Source of the DNA: Krasilnikoviella flava
Lineage (GTDB): Bacteria > Actinomycetota > Actinomycetes > Actinomycetales > Cellulomonadaceae
Length of the DNA stretch: 64,000 nucleotides
Assembly: GCF_900167525.1 (NCBI RefSeq)
Contig: NZ_FUZQ01000003.1
Location: 62,001 to 126,000 of the forward strand
Direction: 5' to 3'
Shown: piece by piece, positions 1 through 8,239 of the stretch
Position numbering within the stretch: position 1 is the first letter of the stretch
How the letters are laid out: every line of letters begins with the position of its first letter
Position numbers and translations under genes: made by a program
The notes under the pieces: generated by a model
The model's input: only the letters and a program-made list of their open reading frames with translations
Told to the model about the DNA's origin: nothing
The model's database searches: none

Positions 1-1
1 G

Positions 2-253
2 CTCGGCTTCCTCGACGTGCTCACCGAGGCGGGGGTCGACGTGCCGGGCGACGTCGCGCTGACCGGCTTCGACGGCATCGACGCCACGCAGGCGTCGCTC
101 CCCCGGCTCACCACCGTGAGCCAGCCGATGGTCGAGCTGGGGCGGGCGGCCGTGGAGCTGCTGCGGTCGCGGCTGACCGACCCCGCCGCCCCGCCCGCCA
201 CGGTGAACCTGCCCGTGCGGGTGCTGCTCCGCGAGAGCTGCGGCTGCACGTGA
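2..253 (+). CDS. LacI-family transcriptional regulator, C-terminal part
   Basis: Only the last 83 codons are inside the window; the HTH and most of the sugar-binding domain lie upstream. The visible part has the typical end of the periplasmic-binding-like effector domain: 'VALTGFDGIDA', then 'LTTVSQPMVELGRAAVELL', then the usual basic-acidic 'LLRES' tail. LacI-family proteins repress sugar-uptake operons and release DNA when a sugar binds. The gene lies directly upstream of a beta-glucoside-type transport and hydrolase cluster. A palindromic LacI-type operator sits about 70 bases after its stop, so it probably controls that cluster. The ligand cannot be read from this fragment. Confidence 0.9.
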   Translation, partial: LGFLDVLTEAGVDVPGDVALTGFDGIDATQASLPRLTTVSQPMVELGRAAVELLRSRLTDPAAPPATVNLPVRVLLRESCGCT

Positions 254-306
254 CGACCCTCGCGAGCGGGCGCCGCGGACCGCGTCCGGGCCACTGGCCA
301 CGCGGT

Positions 307-336
307 TTGCCGCTCCGAAATGTATGCGCATACACT
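307..336 (+). promoter_or_regulatory. LacI-type operator overlapping the transporter promoter
   Basis: TGTATGCGCATACA at 321-334 is a perfect 14-bp palindrome with the CG-centred symmetry of LacI-family operators. A -35-like TTGCCG (307-312) and a -10-like TACACT (331-336) are 18 bp apart, so the palindrome covers the spacer and -10. A bound regulator would block polymerase. Its place between a lacI-type gene and the transport operon supports this; the promoter call is inferred. Confidence 0.75.
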
Positions 337-413
337 CGCCGGGACGTCGCACGCCGACCCCGGCGTGCGCGGGCCCTCACAGGAGAGGCCTCGACGAAGA
401 GGAGTGGATGTCC

Positions 414-2075
414 ATGACGCGCACAGCGCGCTCGGGGCGGCGCCTGGCCGCCATCGCGGCCACCGTCGCGGTGCTGGCCACTGCGGCCTGCTCGGCACCG
501 GTGCAGAACAAGGGGGACGACAGCGCCGCTGGTGGCGCGACGTCGATGCTCATCGCGGCCGACAACGGCTCGCCGACGTTCGACCGGAACTTCAACCCGT
601 ACTCGTCCGGCAAGCGCAACACGACGACGTACATGTACGAGCCCCTGGTCATCATCAACGAGATGAGCGGCGAGGAGACCCCCTGGCTGGCCACGGGGTA
701 CGAGCAGCCCGACGCGAAGACGGTCGTCTTCACCATCCGTGACGGCGTGAAGTGGTCCGACGGCGAGCCCCTCACCGCCGAGGACGTCAAGTACTCCTTC
801 GACCTCGTCAAGAAGCACCCCGAGATGGACCTCAAGGGCGCGTGGTCGCACCTGAAGTCGGTCGAGGTGGACGGCAAGACCGTCGTCGCGCACCTGCAGG
901 ACGAGGACGTCCCCGCCGCGAAGATCCTCGCGCAGCAGCTCATCGTGCCGGAGCACATCTGGTCCGAGGTCAAGGACCCGGTCACCTTCACCAACGAGGA
1001 GCCCGTCGGGTCCGGCCCCTACACGCTCGACGAGTTCACGCCGAACCAGTACACCCTCACCAAGAACGAGACGTACTGGCAGGCGGACAAGGTGGCCGTC
1101 GAGGAGCTCGTGCAGCCCGCCGCCAACTCCGAGCTGGACATCGTCAACAACGGCTACGACTGGGCCTACGCGTTCATGAGCGACGTCGACGACACCTGGG
1201 TCAAGGCCGACCCCGAGAACAACACGTACTGGTTCCCGGCGGGCGCGGCGATCTCGCTCATCCCGAACATGACCAAGGCGCCGTACGACAACGTCGACTT
1301 CCGCGAGGGCATCGCGCTGGCGCTGGACAAGCAGGTCATCGCCGACAAGGCCGAGCAGGGCTACGTCGACCGGGCCAGCCAGACCGGCCTCATGCTGCCC
1401 AACCAGGAGGCGATCCTCGACACGTCGATCCCGAACCAGGGCTACGTCGACCAGGACACCGACGCCGCCCTCGCGTCGTTCGAGAAGGCCGGGTACACGA
1501 AGAAGGGCGAGAAGCTCGTCGACTCGTCCGGCAAGCCGCTGAAGATCACGATCACCACCCCGAACGGCTGGTCCGACTGGCTGCAGGGCGTGGAGCAGGT
1601 CAAGAGCCAGCTCACCGCGATCGGCATCGACGTCACCGTCGTGCAGCCGCAGGCCGCCGCGTACCAGAAGGAGCTCCGCACGGGCGACTTCGACATGATC
1701 ATGGGCACCGTCGGCGGCACCGGGCAGCCGTTCCAGGACTACAACGGCCTCATGGGGTCGGAGTTCCGCCTGGACATCGGCAAGACGGCCTCCGGCAACT
1801 TCGGCCGCTTCGAGTCCGCCGAGGCCGACGACCTGCTCGCCGAGCTCAAGGTGACCACCGACGAGGCGAAGCAGCTCGAGATCACGCACCAGCTCGAGCA
1901 GATCACGTACGAGCAGCTGCCGATGATCGCCCTGTTCTACGGCGGCTCGTGGGGCCTGTTCTCGAACAAGAACTTCACCGGCTGGCCCAGCGCGGACGAC
2001 CCCTACGCCTCCCCGAAGACGTGGGACTCCACCCCGCTGCTCATCCTCACGCACCTCAAGCCCGCCCAGGGCTGA
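414..2075 (+). CDS. ABC transporter substrate-binding lipoprotein, family 5 (Opp/Dpp type)
   Basis: This is an extracellular binding protein of the SBP_bac_5 family (oligopeptide or oligosaccharide binders), 553 residues. It opens with a twin-Arg-containing basic stretch and hydrophobic segment ending in 'LATAAC' (Cys26), so it is a likely lipoprotein. The family signature is 'TIRDGVKWSDGEPLTAEDVKYSF'-like near residue 115. ATG 414 is preferred because GAGGAG at 399-404 sits nine bases upstream, whereas ATG 408 would be only three bases away. It is the first gene of a run with two permeases, a fused ATPase and two glycosidases. The cargo is therefore more likely an oligo-beta-glucoside than a peptide; that is inference from context. 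Confidence 0.9.
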   Translation: MTRTARSGRRLAAIAATVAVLATAACSAPVQNKGDDSAAGGATSMLIAADNGSPTFDRNFNPYSSGKRNTTTYMYEPLVIINEMSGEETPWLATGYEQPDAKTVVFTIRDGVKWSDGEPLTAEDVKYSFDLVKKHPEMDLKGAWSHLKSVEVDGKTVVAHLQDEDVPAAKILAQQLIVPEHIWSEVKDPVTFTNEEPVGSGPYTLDEFTPNQYTLTKNETYWQADKVAVEELVQPAANSELDIVNNGYDWAYAFMSDVDDTWVKADPENNTYWFPAGAAISLIPNMTKAPYDNVDFREGIALALDKQVIADKAEQGYVDRASQTGLMLPNQEAILDTSIPNQGYVDQDTDAALASFEKAGYTKKGEKLVDSSGKPLKITITTPNGWSDWLQGVEQVKSQLTAIGIDVTVVQPQAAAYQKELRTGDFDMIMGTVGGTGQPFQDYNGLMGSEFRLDIGKTASGNFGRFESAEADDLLAELKVTTDEAKQLEITHQLEQITYEQLPMIALFYGGSWGLFSNKNFTGWPSADDPYASPKTWDSTPLLILTHLKPAQG

Positions 2076-2101
2076 CCTTCCCCTCGCCGGTGGAGCCGGC
2101 T

Positions 2102-2148
2102 CGGTGGTTGAGCTTCTCGAAACCCGGTTTCGACAAGCTCAACCACCG
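2102..2148. repeat. Palindromic repeat, family 1 (copy 1)
   Basis: Two 23-bp arms (2102-2124 and 2126-2148) are near-perfect inverses, carrying TTGAGCTTCTCGAAACC and its complement around one base. It belongs to the dispersed family with core GAGCCTGTCGAGACC. It fills the gap between the binding-protein and permease genes, where an mRNA hairpin could attenuate or protect the upstream message. Confidence 0.9.
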
Positions 2149-2193
2149 AAGCCGACAGGCTCGACCCGCGACCCGACCGACCCGGAGGCTCCG

Positions 2194-3174
2194 TTGCGCT
2201 ACGCGCTCCGCAAGCTCGGCCTGCTGGTCCTCACGCTGTGGGCGGCGGTGACGCTGAACTTCGTCATCCCGCGCCTCATGCCCGGCTCGCCCGCTGACGC
2301 GGCGATCGCCAAGCTCGCCCAGAACGGCCCCGTGACGCCGTCGGTGCAGGCGGCGATCGAGGCTCAGCTCGGCGTGCCCGGCGGCAGCATCTGGGACCAG
2401 TACGTCACGTACCTGAACAACGTCATCCACCTCGACTTCGGGGTGTCATACACCTTCTTCCCGCAGCAGGTCTCCGAGCTCGTCGCCGGCGCCCTGCCCT
2501 GGACGCTGATCATGGTCGGCGCCGTCACGGTCATCGCGTTCGTGCTCGGCACGCTGATCGGCATCGGTGCCGCCTGGAAGCGCGGCACCTGGATGGACTC
2601 CCTGCCCACCGTGGCCGGCAGCTTCCTCTCCGCGTTCCCCTACTTCTGGACCGCGCTGCTCATCGTCTTCTTCCTCGGCTACGTGCTCGGCTGGTTCCCC
2701 ACCTCGGGCGCCTACTCCGCCACCGCGGTGCCGAACCTGTCGTGGGAGTTCCTCGGCGACGTGCTGTACCACGCGGCCCTGCCCGCGATCACGATCCTCA
2801 TCACGAGCCTCGGCGGCTGGATCCTCGGCATGCGCAACACCATGATCAACACGCTCGGCGACGACTACGTGACGTTCGCCGAGGCCAACGGCCTGCGCGG
2901 CCGCACGGTCGCGATCCGTTACGCCGCCCGCAACGCGATCCTGCCCAACCTCACCGGCTTCGGCATGGCGCTCGGCGGCGTCGTCGGCGGCTCGCTGCTC
3001 GTGGAGCAGGTGTTCGCCTACCCCGGCGTCGGCTACCTGCTCTTCAACGCCGTCACCAACCAGGACTTCCCGCTGATGCAGGCGCTCTTCCTCATGATCA
3101 CCGTGAGCGTGCTGCTCGCGAACTTCCTGGTGGAGATCCTCTACGGCGTCCTCGACCCCCGAACGAGGCGGTGA
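2194..3174 (+). CDS. ABC transporter permease, DppB/OppB type
   Basis: An inner-membrane permease of the binding-protein-dependent family, 326 residues from TTG 2194. It starts with the standard 'LRKLGLLVLTLWAAVTLNFVIPRLMPGSP' type N-terminus of DppB proteins and has about six membrane segments. The EAA loop, which docks on the ATPase, falls around 'TFAEANGLRGRTVAIRYAAR'. GGAGG at 2184-2188 lies five bases before the TTG. An earlier in-frame GTG at 2104 would translate the palindromic repeat and is less likely. It pairs with the DppC-type permease immediately downstream. Confidence 0.9.
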   Translation: MRYALRKLGLLVLTLWAAVTLNFVIPRLMPGSPADAAIAKLAQNGPVTPSVQAAIEAQLGVPGGSIWDQYVTYLNNVIHLDFGVSYTFFPQQVSELVAGALPWTLIMVGAVTVIAFVLGTLIGIGAAWKRGTWMDSLPTVAGSFLSAFPYFWTALLIVFFLGYVLGWFPTSGAYSATAVPNLSWEFLGDVLYHAALPAITILITSLGGWILGMRNTMINTLGDDYVTFAEANGLRGRTVAIRYAARNAILPNLTGFGMALGGVVGGSLLVEQVFAYPGVGYLLFNAVTNQDFPLMQALFLMITVSVLLANFLVEILYGVLDPRTRR

Positions 3175-3179
3175 CCCCG

Positions 3180-4163
3180 ATGGCTGACACCACTGCTGAC
3201 CCGACCACCACCGCGACCCCCGCGATCGCCGACCCCGAGTCCGCCCGCGGCGCCGAGTCGGTCAACGGCCCCCGGCGGCCCGCCCGCACGCGCCTCGGCC
3301 GCACCGGCCAGGTGCTCGGCCGCGCGTTCGCGACCGTCTGGGCCAACCCGAAGGCCCGCGTGGGGCTCGTCATCCTGGGGATGTTCGTCCTCATGGCGAT
3401 CTTCGCGCCGCTGCTCGCGCCCTACTCCCCGCACGACGACTCGTTCGGCCGCAACGAGCCCGGAAGCGCCGCGCACTGGCTCGGCACCACCGGCGCCGGC
3501 GAGGACGTGCTGTCCCAGGTGATCTACGGCGCCCGCGTCTCCCTGCTCGTCGGCTTCGTCGCCGGCGGCCTGTCGACCGTGGTCGCCGTCGTCATCGGGC
3601 TGTCGTGGGGCTACCTGCGCGGCTGGGGCAACGACGTCGTCAACTTCCTCGTCAACCTGTTCCTCGTGATGCCGGGCCTGCCGCTGATGATCATCATCGC
3701 GGCGTACCTGCAGAACGGCGGGCTGCCGATGATCATCCTGGTCGTCGTCATCACCGGCTGGGCGTGGGGCGCGCGCGTGCTGCGCTCGCAGACGCAGTCG
3801 CTGCGCTCGCGCGACTTCGTCACCGCGGCGATCTTCTCCGGCGAGAGCTCGGCGCGCGTCGTCTTCCGCGAGATCCTGCCGAACATGACCTCGATGATCG
3901 CGGGGTCGTTCTTCGGCGCGGCGACGTCGGCGGTGCTCGCCGAGTCGGGGCTGTCGTTCCTCGGCCTGGGCGACATGGCCACGGTGAGCTGGGGCTCGAT
4001 GATCTTCTGGGCCCAGAACTCGATGGCGATCCTCACCGGCCAGTGGATCCTCCTGTTCGCCCCGGGTCTGTGCATCGCGCTGCTGGCGACCTCCATGACC
4101 CTCGTGAACTTCGGCGTCGACGGGTTGAGCAACCCGCGCCTGCGGGAAGGGACCGGCCGATGA
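3180..4163 (+). CDS. ABC transporter permease, DppC/OppC type
   Basis: Second permease of the importer, 327 residues. A Thr/Pro/Ala-rich cytoplasmic N-terminus of about 60 residues leads into the first membrane helix ('GLVILGMFVLMAIFAPLLAP'), then the periplasmic segment 'HWLGTTGAGEDVLSQVIYGAR' that marks DppC/OppC proteins, then the five-helix transport core. ATG 3180 lies five bases after the stop of the previous permease. Its stop overlaps the ATPase start as ATGA, implying coupled translation of permease and ATPase. Confidence 0.9.
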   Translation: MADTTADPTTTATPAIADPESARGAESVNGPRRPARTRLGRTGQVLGRAFATVWANPKARVGLVILGMFVLMAIFAPLLAPYSPHDDSFGRNEPGSAAHWLGTTGAGEDVLSQVIYGARVSLLVGFVAGGLSTVVAVVIGLSWGYLRGWGNDVVNFLVNLFLVMPGLPLMIIIAAYLQNGGLPMIILVVVITGWAWGARVLRSQTQSLRSRDFVTAAIFSGESSARVVFREILPNMTSMIAGSFFGAATSAVLAESGLSFLGLGDMATVSWGSMIFWAQNSMAILTGQWILLFAPGLCIALLATSMTLVNFGVDGLSNPRLREGTGR

Positions 4164-5842
4164 GCCTGCTCGAGATCCAGGACCTGTCCGTCGTCTACGA
4201 GCCCCGCGGGGCCGTCCCGACGCACGCCGTCAAGAACGCGAGCCTCTCCCTGGAGCAGGGCGAGTTCGTGGGCCTGGTCGGCGAGTCCGGCTCCGGCAAG
4301 TCGACCCTCGGCTTCGCCGTCACGCGGCTCGCGAAGGCCCCGGCGCGCATCTCCGGCGGGCGCATCGTGTTCGACGGCACCGACATCGCGCACCTGGACG
4401 CCGAGGAGCTGCGCTCCCAGCGCCGCGGCGGGTTCGCGATGGTGCTGCAGTCGGGCATGAACGCGCTCAACCCGGTGCGCAGCATCGCGAACCACTTCGG
4501 CGACATCTTCGCCGCGCACGGCCACGTGCCGAAGGGCAGGCGGCGCCAGCGCGCGATCGAGCTGCTCGACAAGGTGCAGCTGCCGTCCACGGTGCTCGAC
4601 CGGTACCCCGGCGAGCTCTCCGGCGGCATGCGCCAGCGCGTGTCCATCGCGCTCGCCCTGTCGCTCGAGCCGCGGCTCATGGTGTTCGACGAGCCCACCA
4701 CGGCCCTCGACGTGCTGGTGCAGCACGCCGTCATGGACACCGTCCGCGAGCTGCAGGCCGCGGAGGGCTTCACCGCCGTGCTCATCTCGCACGACCTCGG
4801 CGTGGTGCTGGAGTCCGCCGAGCGCGTCGTCGTCATGCACGACGGCGAGATCGTCGAGGACGGCGCGTCGCGGCAGATCTTCTCCGCGCCCGCCCACCCG
4901 TACACGCAGATGCTGCTGAGCCACTACGCCGACCCGCGCGCGGAGGTCGTCGAGCTGCCCGGCTTCGAGCGCAAGGCGTCCGCCGCGGAGCGCGCGGGCG
5001 GGAACGGCGAGGCCCGCCCCGAGCGCGCGGCCGCGCACGACGCGATCGTCGTCGACCACGTGTCGAAGGTGTACCCGCCGCCGCGCCGCGGCGAGAAGGC
5101 GGTCACCGCCGTCGACGACGTCTCGTTCCGGCTGGAGCCCGGCGCCGCGATGGCGCTGGTCGGCCAGTCGGGCTCCGGCAAGTCGACGATCGCCAAGATG
5201 GTCACGGGCGTCGAGCGCCCGACGTCCGGCACGGTGACGTTCGGCGACCTGCGGGTCGACCGGCTGCGCCGCCGCCAGCTCAGGACGCTGCACGCGGACG
5301 TCCAGATGGTCTTCCAGGACCCGTACTCGGCGCTCAACCCGCTGCACACCGTGGAGTACACGCTCACCCGGCCCGTGGAGAACTTCACCGGGCTCAAGGG
5401 CGAGGCCGCGCGCGAGCGCGTGCTGCAGCTCCTGGAGACCGTGGGCCTCACGCCGGTGGAGCAGTACGCGGCCAAGCTGCCGCACCAGCTGTCGGGCGGG
5501 CAGCGCCAGCGCGTCGTCATCGCGCGCGCCCTGGCGTCGGACCCGCAGGTGCTCATCGCCGACGAGCCTGTCTCCATGCTCGACGTGTCGCTGCGGGCCG
5601 GCGTGCTCAGCCTGCTGGAGGACCTGCGGGCCGACCTCGGCGTCTCGCTGCTGTACATCACGCACGACCTGCTCTCGGCACGCGTCGTGACCGACCAGAT
5701 CATGGTGCTGCACCACGGCAAGGTCGTGGAGTCCGGCGGCACCACCCAGGTGCTGCGCTTCCCCGAGGACGCGTACACGACCCAGCTGCTGGACGCGATC
5801 CCGCAGCCCGCGCGCCGGTTCGCCGGCGGGGCGGCGTCGTGA
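4160..5842 (+). CDS. ABC transporter ATPase, fused DppD-DppF type (two nucleotide-binding domains)
   Basis: 560 residues holding two complete ABC ATPase domains in tandem. Domain 1 has Walker A 'GESGSGKST' (Lys47), signature 'LSGGMRQR' and Walker B 'LMVFDEPTTALD'. Domain 2 has Walker A 'GQSGSGKST' (Lys341), signature 'LSGGQRQR' and Walker B 'VLIADEPVSMLD'. Each half ends with the Opp/Dpp C-terminal extension. In classical systems these are separate DppD and DppF subunits. The start overlaps the permease stop (ATGA) and the stop overlaps the next start (GTGA), so the operon is tightly coupled. It energises uptake by the two upstream permeases. Confidence 0.93.
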   Translation: MSLLEIQDLSVVYEPRGAVPTHAVKNASLSLEQGEFVGLVGESGSGKSTLGFAVTRLAKAPARISGGRIVFDGTDIAHLDAEELRSQRRGGFAMVLQSGMNALNPVRSIANHFGDIFAAHGHVPKGRRRQRAIELLDKVQLPSTVLDRYPGELSGGMRQRVSIALALSLEPRLMVFDEPTTALDVLVQHAVMDTVRELQAAEGFTAVLISHDLGVVLESAERVVVMHDGEIVEDGASRQIFSAPAHPYTQMLLSHYADPRAEVVELPGFERKASAAERAGGNGEARPERAAAHDAIVVDHVSKVYPPPRRGEKAVTAVDDVSFRLEPGAAMALVGQSGSGKSTIAKMVTGVERPTSGTVTFGDLRVDRLRRRQLRTLHADVQMVFQDPYSALNPLHTVEYTLTRPVENFTGLKGEAARERVLQLLETVGLTPVEQYAAKLPHQLSGGQRQRVVIARALASDPQVLIADEPVSMLDVSLRAGVLSLLEDLRADLGVSLLYITHDLLSARVVTDQIMVLHHGKVVESGGTTQVLRFPEDAYTTQLLDAIPQPARRFAGGAAS

Positions 5843-6825
5843 CCGCGCCCGCCGGGCCGGTGGTTGAGCCTGTCGAGACCCCGTCCGTGGTCTCGACAGG
5901 CTCGACCACCGGCACGGTCCGGCCGGGCGCGGCGTTCTCGGTGCTGCCGCTGCCGGACGGCGTCGAGCCGCTGGTGCTCGACGTGCCGGTGGGCCCGCTC
6001 ACCGCGCTGCGGTCGGTCGTGCCGGACGGCGTGGAGCGGCGCGCGGTGGCCCTGCTCGTGCCCGGTTTCACCGGGTCGCGGGAGGACCACCGGCTGCTGC
6101 TGCCGCTGCTGGCGGAGCGCGGCGTCGAGGCGTGGACGTATTCCCAGCGCGGGCAGGCCGACTCGGTCGCCCCGCACGGGGTGGACGCCTACCGCCTGGA
6201 CGACTTCACGGGCGACGCGCTGGACGTGGCCGCCGTCGTGACCGAGGCCGCGGGCATCTCGACCGGAACCGAGCCCGGCGACCTGCACCTGCTGGGGCAC
6301 AGCTTCGGCGGCACCGTGGCGGCGGCCACGGTCGTCCGCGCGCCACGCGCGTTCGCCAGCCTGACCATGCTCTGCTCCGGCCCGCACGGCTGGCCCGGGC
6401 GCAAGGACGTCGAGCGTGACCGGCTGCTCGCCGCCGCCGGGCTGGTCGACCTGTGGACGCTCGACAACCCTGCGCTCGCCCGCCGGCTGTCCGAGGACCC
6501 GGCCGCCCTGGCCGGTCTCGACGCCGACGCGCGCTTCCACCGCGACCGCTCGATCGCCACCAGCACCGACAACCTGCTGGGCGCCGTCGACGTCCTCGCC
6601 GACGTCCACGACGTCACGCCCGCCCTGGCCGCCACCGGCCTCCCGGTGCTGGTCGCGCACGGCGCCTGTGACGCCGCCTGGCCGCAGCCGTGGCAGCGCG
6701 CCATGGCCGAGCGGCTCGGCGCCCGCTACGCCGTGATCGACGGCGCGGGGCACCTGCCGAACATCGAGAACCCCGCCGCCACGGCGGACCTCCTGGCCAA
6801 CTTCTGGACCACGACCTCGCGCTGA
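5839..6825 (+). CDS. Alpha/beta-hydrolase fold protein
   Basis: A 328-residue cytoplasmic alpha/beta hydrolase. The oxyanion region is 'LVPGFTGSREDH'; the nucleophile elbow is 'LLGHSFGGTVAA' with Ser155; the triad is completed by Asp278 ('HGACDAAWP') and His305 ('GAGHLPNIENP'). The start GTG 5839 overlaps the ATPase stop by four bases. The first ~25 residues are encoded by a family-1 palindromic repeat ('VVEPVETPSVVSTGSTTG'), so this N-terminal tail is probably repeat-derived and not part of the fold. An esterase removing acyl groups from imported glycosides would suit the operon, but the substrate is not known. Confidence 0.85.
   Translation: MTAPAGPVVEPVETPSVVSTGSTTGTVRPGAAFSVLPLPDGVEPLVLDVPVGPLTALRSVVPDGVERRAVALLVPGFTGSREDHRLLLPLLAERGVEAWTYSQRGQADSVAPHGVDAYRLDDFTGDALDVAAVVTEAAGISTGTEPGDLHLLGHSFGGTVAAATVVRAPRAFASLTMLCSGPHGWPGRKDVERDRLLAAAGLVDLWTLDNPALARRLSEDPAALAGLDADARFHRDRSIATSTDNLLGAVDVLADVHDVTPALAATGLPVLVAHGACDAAWPQPWQRAMAERLGARYAVIDGAGHLPNIENPAATADLLANFWTTTSR
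5857..5912. repeat. Palindromic repeat, family 1 (copy 2), translated
   Basis: Arms 5857-5880 and 5889-5912 are inverse copies (TTGAGCCTGTCGAGACC and complement) around an 8-base loop. The element lies wholly inside the 5' end of the alpha/beta-hydrolase gene and is translated as 'VVEPVET...VVSTGSTTG'. Confidence 0.9.
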
Positions 6826-6871
6826 GCCACCGCGCTCACGCACACCCGCACCGCAACGTAAGGACCACCCC

Positions 6872-8047
6872 GTGCTGCACTTCCCCGAGGGCTTCCGCTG
6901 GGGCGCCGCCACCGCGGCCCACCAGATCGAGGGCAACAACGTCTCCAGCGACTGGTGGGTGCGCGAGCACGCCACCGGCACCTCGATCGTGGAGCCCAGC
7001 GGCGACGCCGCCGACAGCTACCACCGCTACCGCGAGGACATGACGCTCCTGCGCGACGCCGGCCTCGACACGTACCGCTTCTCCATCGAGTGGGCGCGCA
7101 TCGAGCCCGAGGACGGCTTCGTCTCCCGCGCGGAGATCGCGCACTACCGCCGGATGGTGGAGACCTGCCTCGAGCTCGGGATCACCCCGATGGTCACGCT
7201 CATGCACTTCACCGTGCCGCGCTGGTTCTACGACGAGGGCATGTGGCGCTCCCCCAAGGCCGCCGACCGCTTCGCCCGCTTCACCGAGCTCGCGCTGCCG
7301 ATCCTCGGGAACGACGTCGACTACGTCTGCACCATCAACGAGCCGAACATCGCCGCGATGATCGCCGGCGGCGAGGACCCGGCCAACCTGGTCGCCTACG
7401 GCCTGCCCGCCCCCGACCTGCAGGTCGCCGACACGCTGCTGGAGTCCCACCGGCGCTCGCGCGAGATCCTCGCCGGCGTGGGCGGCATCAAGTCGGGCTG
7501 GACCGTCGCCACCCAGGACTTCCAGCCCGAGCCGGGCTGCGAGGACGTGGCCCACGAGTACGGCCACCAGCGCGACGACTGGTACCTCGAGGCCGCCCGC
7601 GGCGACGACTGGGTGGGCGTCCAGGCCTACACCCGCACCATCATCGGCCCCGACGGCCCGCGCCAGGTGCCCGAGGGCGTCGAGACCACCCTCACCGGCT
7701 GGGAGTTCTACCCGCTGGCCCTGGAGCACGGCGTCCGCGCCGCGTGGGAGAAGACCGAGGGTGTGCCGGTGTTCGTCACCGAGAACGGCATGGCCACGCA
7801 GGACGACGCCCGCCGCGTCGACTACACCGAGGGGGCGCTGGCCGGCCTGCACGCGGCCATCGAGGACGGCGTCGACGTGCGGGGCTACCTGCACTGGAGC
7901 CTGCTCGACAACTACGAGTGGGCCTCCGGCTTCCGCCCGACCTTCGGCCTGGTCGAGTTCGACAAGGAGACGTTCGAGCGCCGCCCGAAGCCCTCGCTCG
8001 GCTGGCTCGGCTCGGTCGCGCAGGCGAACGGCCTCACCGTCCGCTGA
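6872..8047 (+). CDS. Beta-glucosidase, glycoside hydrolase family 1
   Basis: A 391-residue GH1 retaining glycosidase. The N-terminus 'FPEGFRWGAATAAHQIEG' is the family hallmark. The acid/base is Glu157 in 'CTINEPN' and the nucleophile Glu304 in 'VFVTENGMA'. The C-terminal 'HWSLLDNYEWASGFRPTFGLVEFD' closes the barrel. No signal peptide is present, so it acts in the cytoplasm on imported beta-glycosides. It is shorter than typical GH1 enzymes of about 450 residues; the missing length is in loops between barrel strands. GTG 6872 is chosen because AAGGAC lies just upstream. It belongs to the transporter operon. Confidence 0.93.
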   Translation: MLHFPEGFRWGAATAAHQIEGNNVSSDWWVREHATGTSIVEPSGDAADSYHRYREDMTLLRDAGLDTYRFSIEWARIEPEDGFVSRAEIAHYRRMVETCLELGITPMVTLMHFTVPRWFYDEGMWRSPKAADRFARFTELALPILGNDVDYVCTINEPNIAAMIAGGEDPANLVAYGLPAPDLQVADTLLESHRRSREILAGVGGIKSGWTVATQDFQPEPGCEDVAHEYGHQRDDWYLEAARGDDWVGVQAYTRTIIGPDGPRQVPEGVETTLTGWEFYPLALEHGVRAAWEKTEGVPVFVTENGMATQDDARRVDYTEGALAGLHAAIEDGVDVRGYLHWSLLDNYEWASGFRPTFGLVEFDKETFERRPKPSLGWLGSVAQANGLTVR

Positions 8048-8050
8048 CCC

Positions 8051-8190
8051 GCCGAGGTAGTTCGATCCTCGCCGAGGTAGTTCGAAGCTCCGCGAGGTAG
8101 TTCGAGACTCGGCGAGGTAGTGGTCTGGTCCACTACCTCGCCGAGGACCGAACTACCTCGCGGGGAGGAGAACTACCTCGGCGAGGCCGG
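8051..8190. repeat. Seven-unit, 20-bp phased inverted array
   Basis: Four direct units start at 8051, 8071, 8091 and 8111, each carrying GCGAGGTAGT or a one-base variant at the same phase. Three inverted units follow at 8131, 8151 and 8171 with ACTACCTCGC at the same phase. The unit length is exactly 20 bp throughout. The centre is a 13-bp perfect stem (8111-8123 with 8130-8142) with a TCTGGT loop. There are no spacers, so it is not a CRISPR array. It occupies the whole gap between the GH1 and GH3 genes and could act as a cruciform, a transcriptional attenuator or a multi-site protein target. Confidence 0.9.
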
Positions 8191-8239
8191 TTCGGCCGGC
8201 CGCCGGCGCACCCCACCTCTCGACGGAAGACTCGGAGCC

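Noticed and set aside
2104-2193. Upstream GTG start for the first DppB permease
   Set aside because: It would translate the family-1 repeat as an N-terminal tail, whereas TTG 2194 has a good ribosome site and the family N-terminus.
8051-8190. Repeat array read as a CRISPR locus
   Set aside because: Units are contiguous 20-mers with no unique spacers, orientation flips in the middle, and no cas gene is present in the window.
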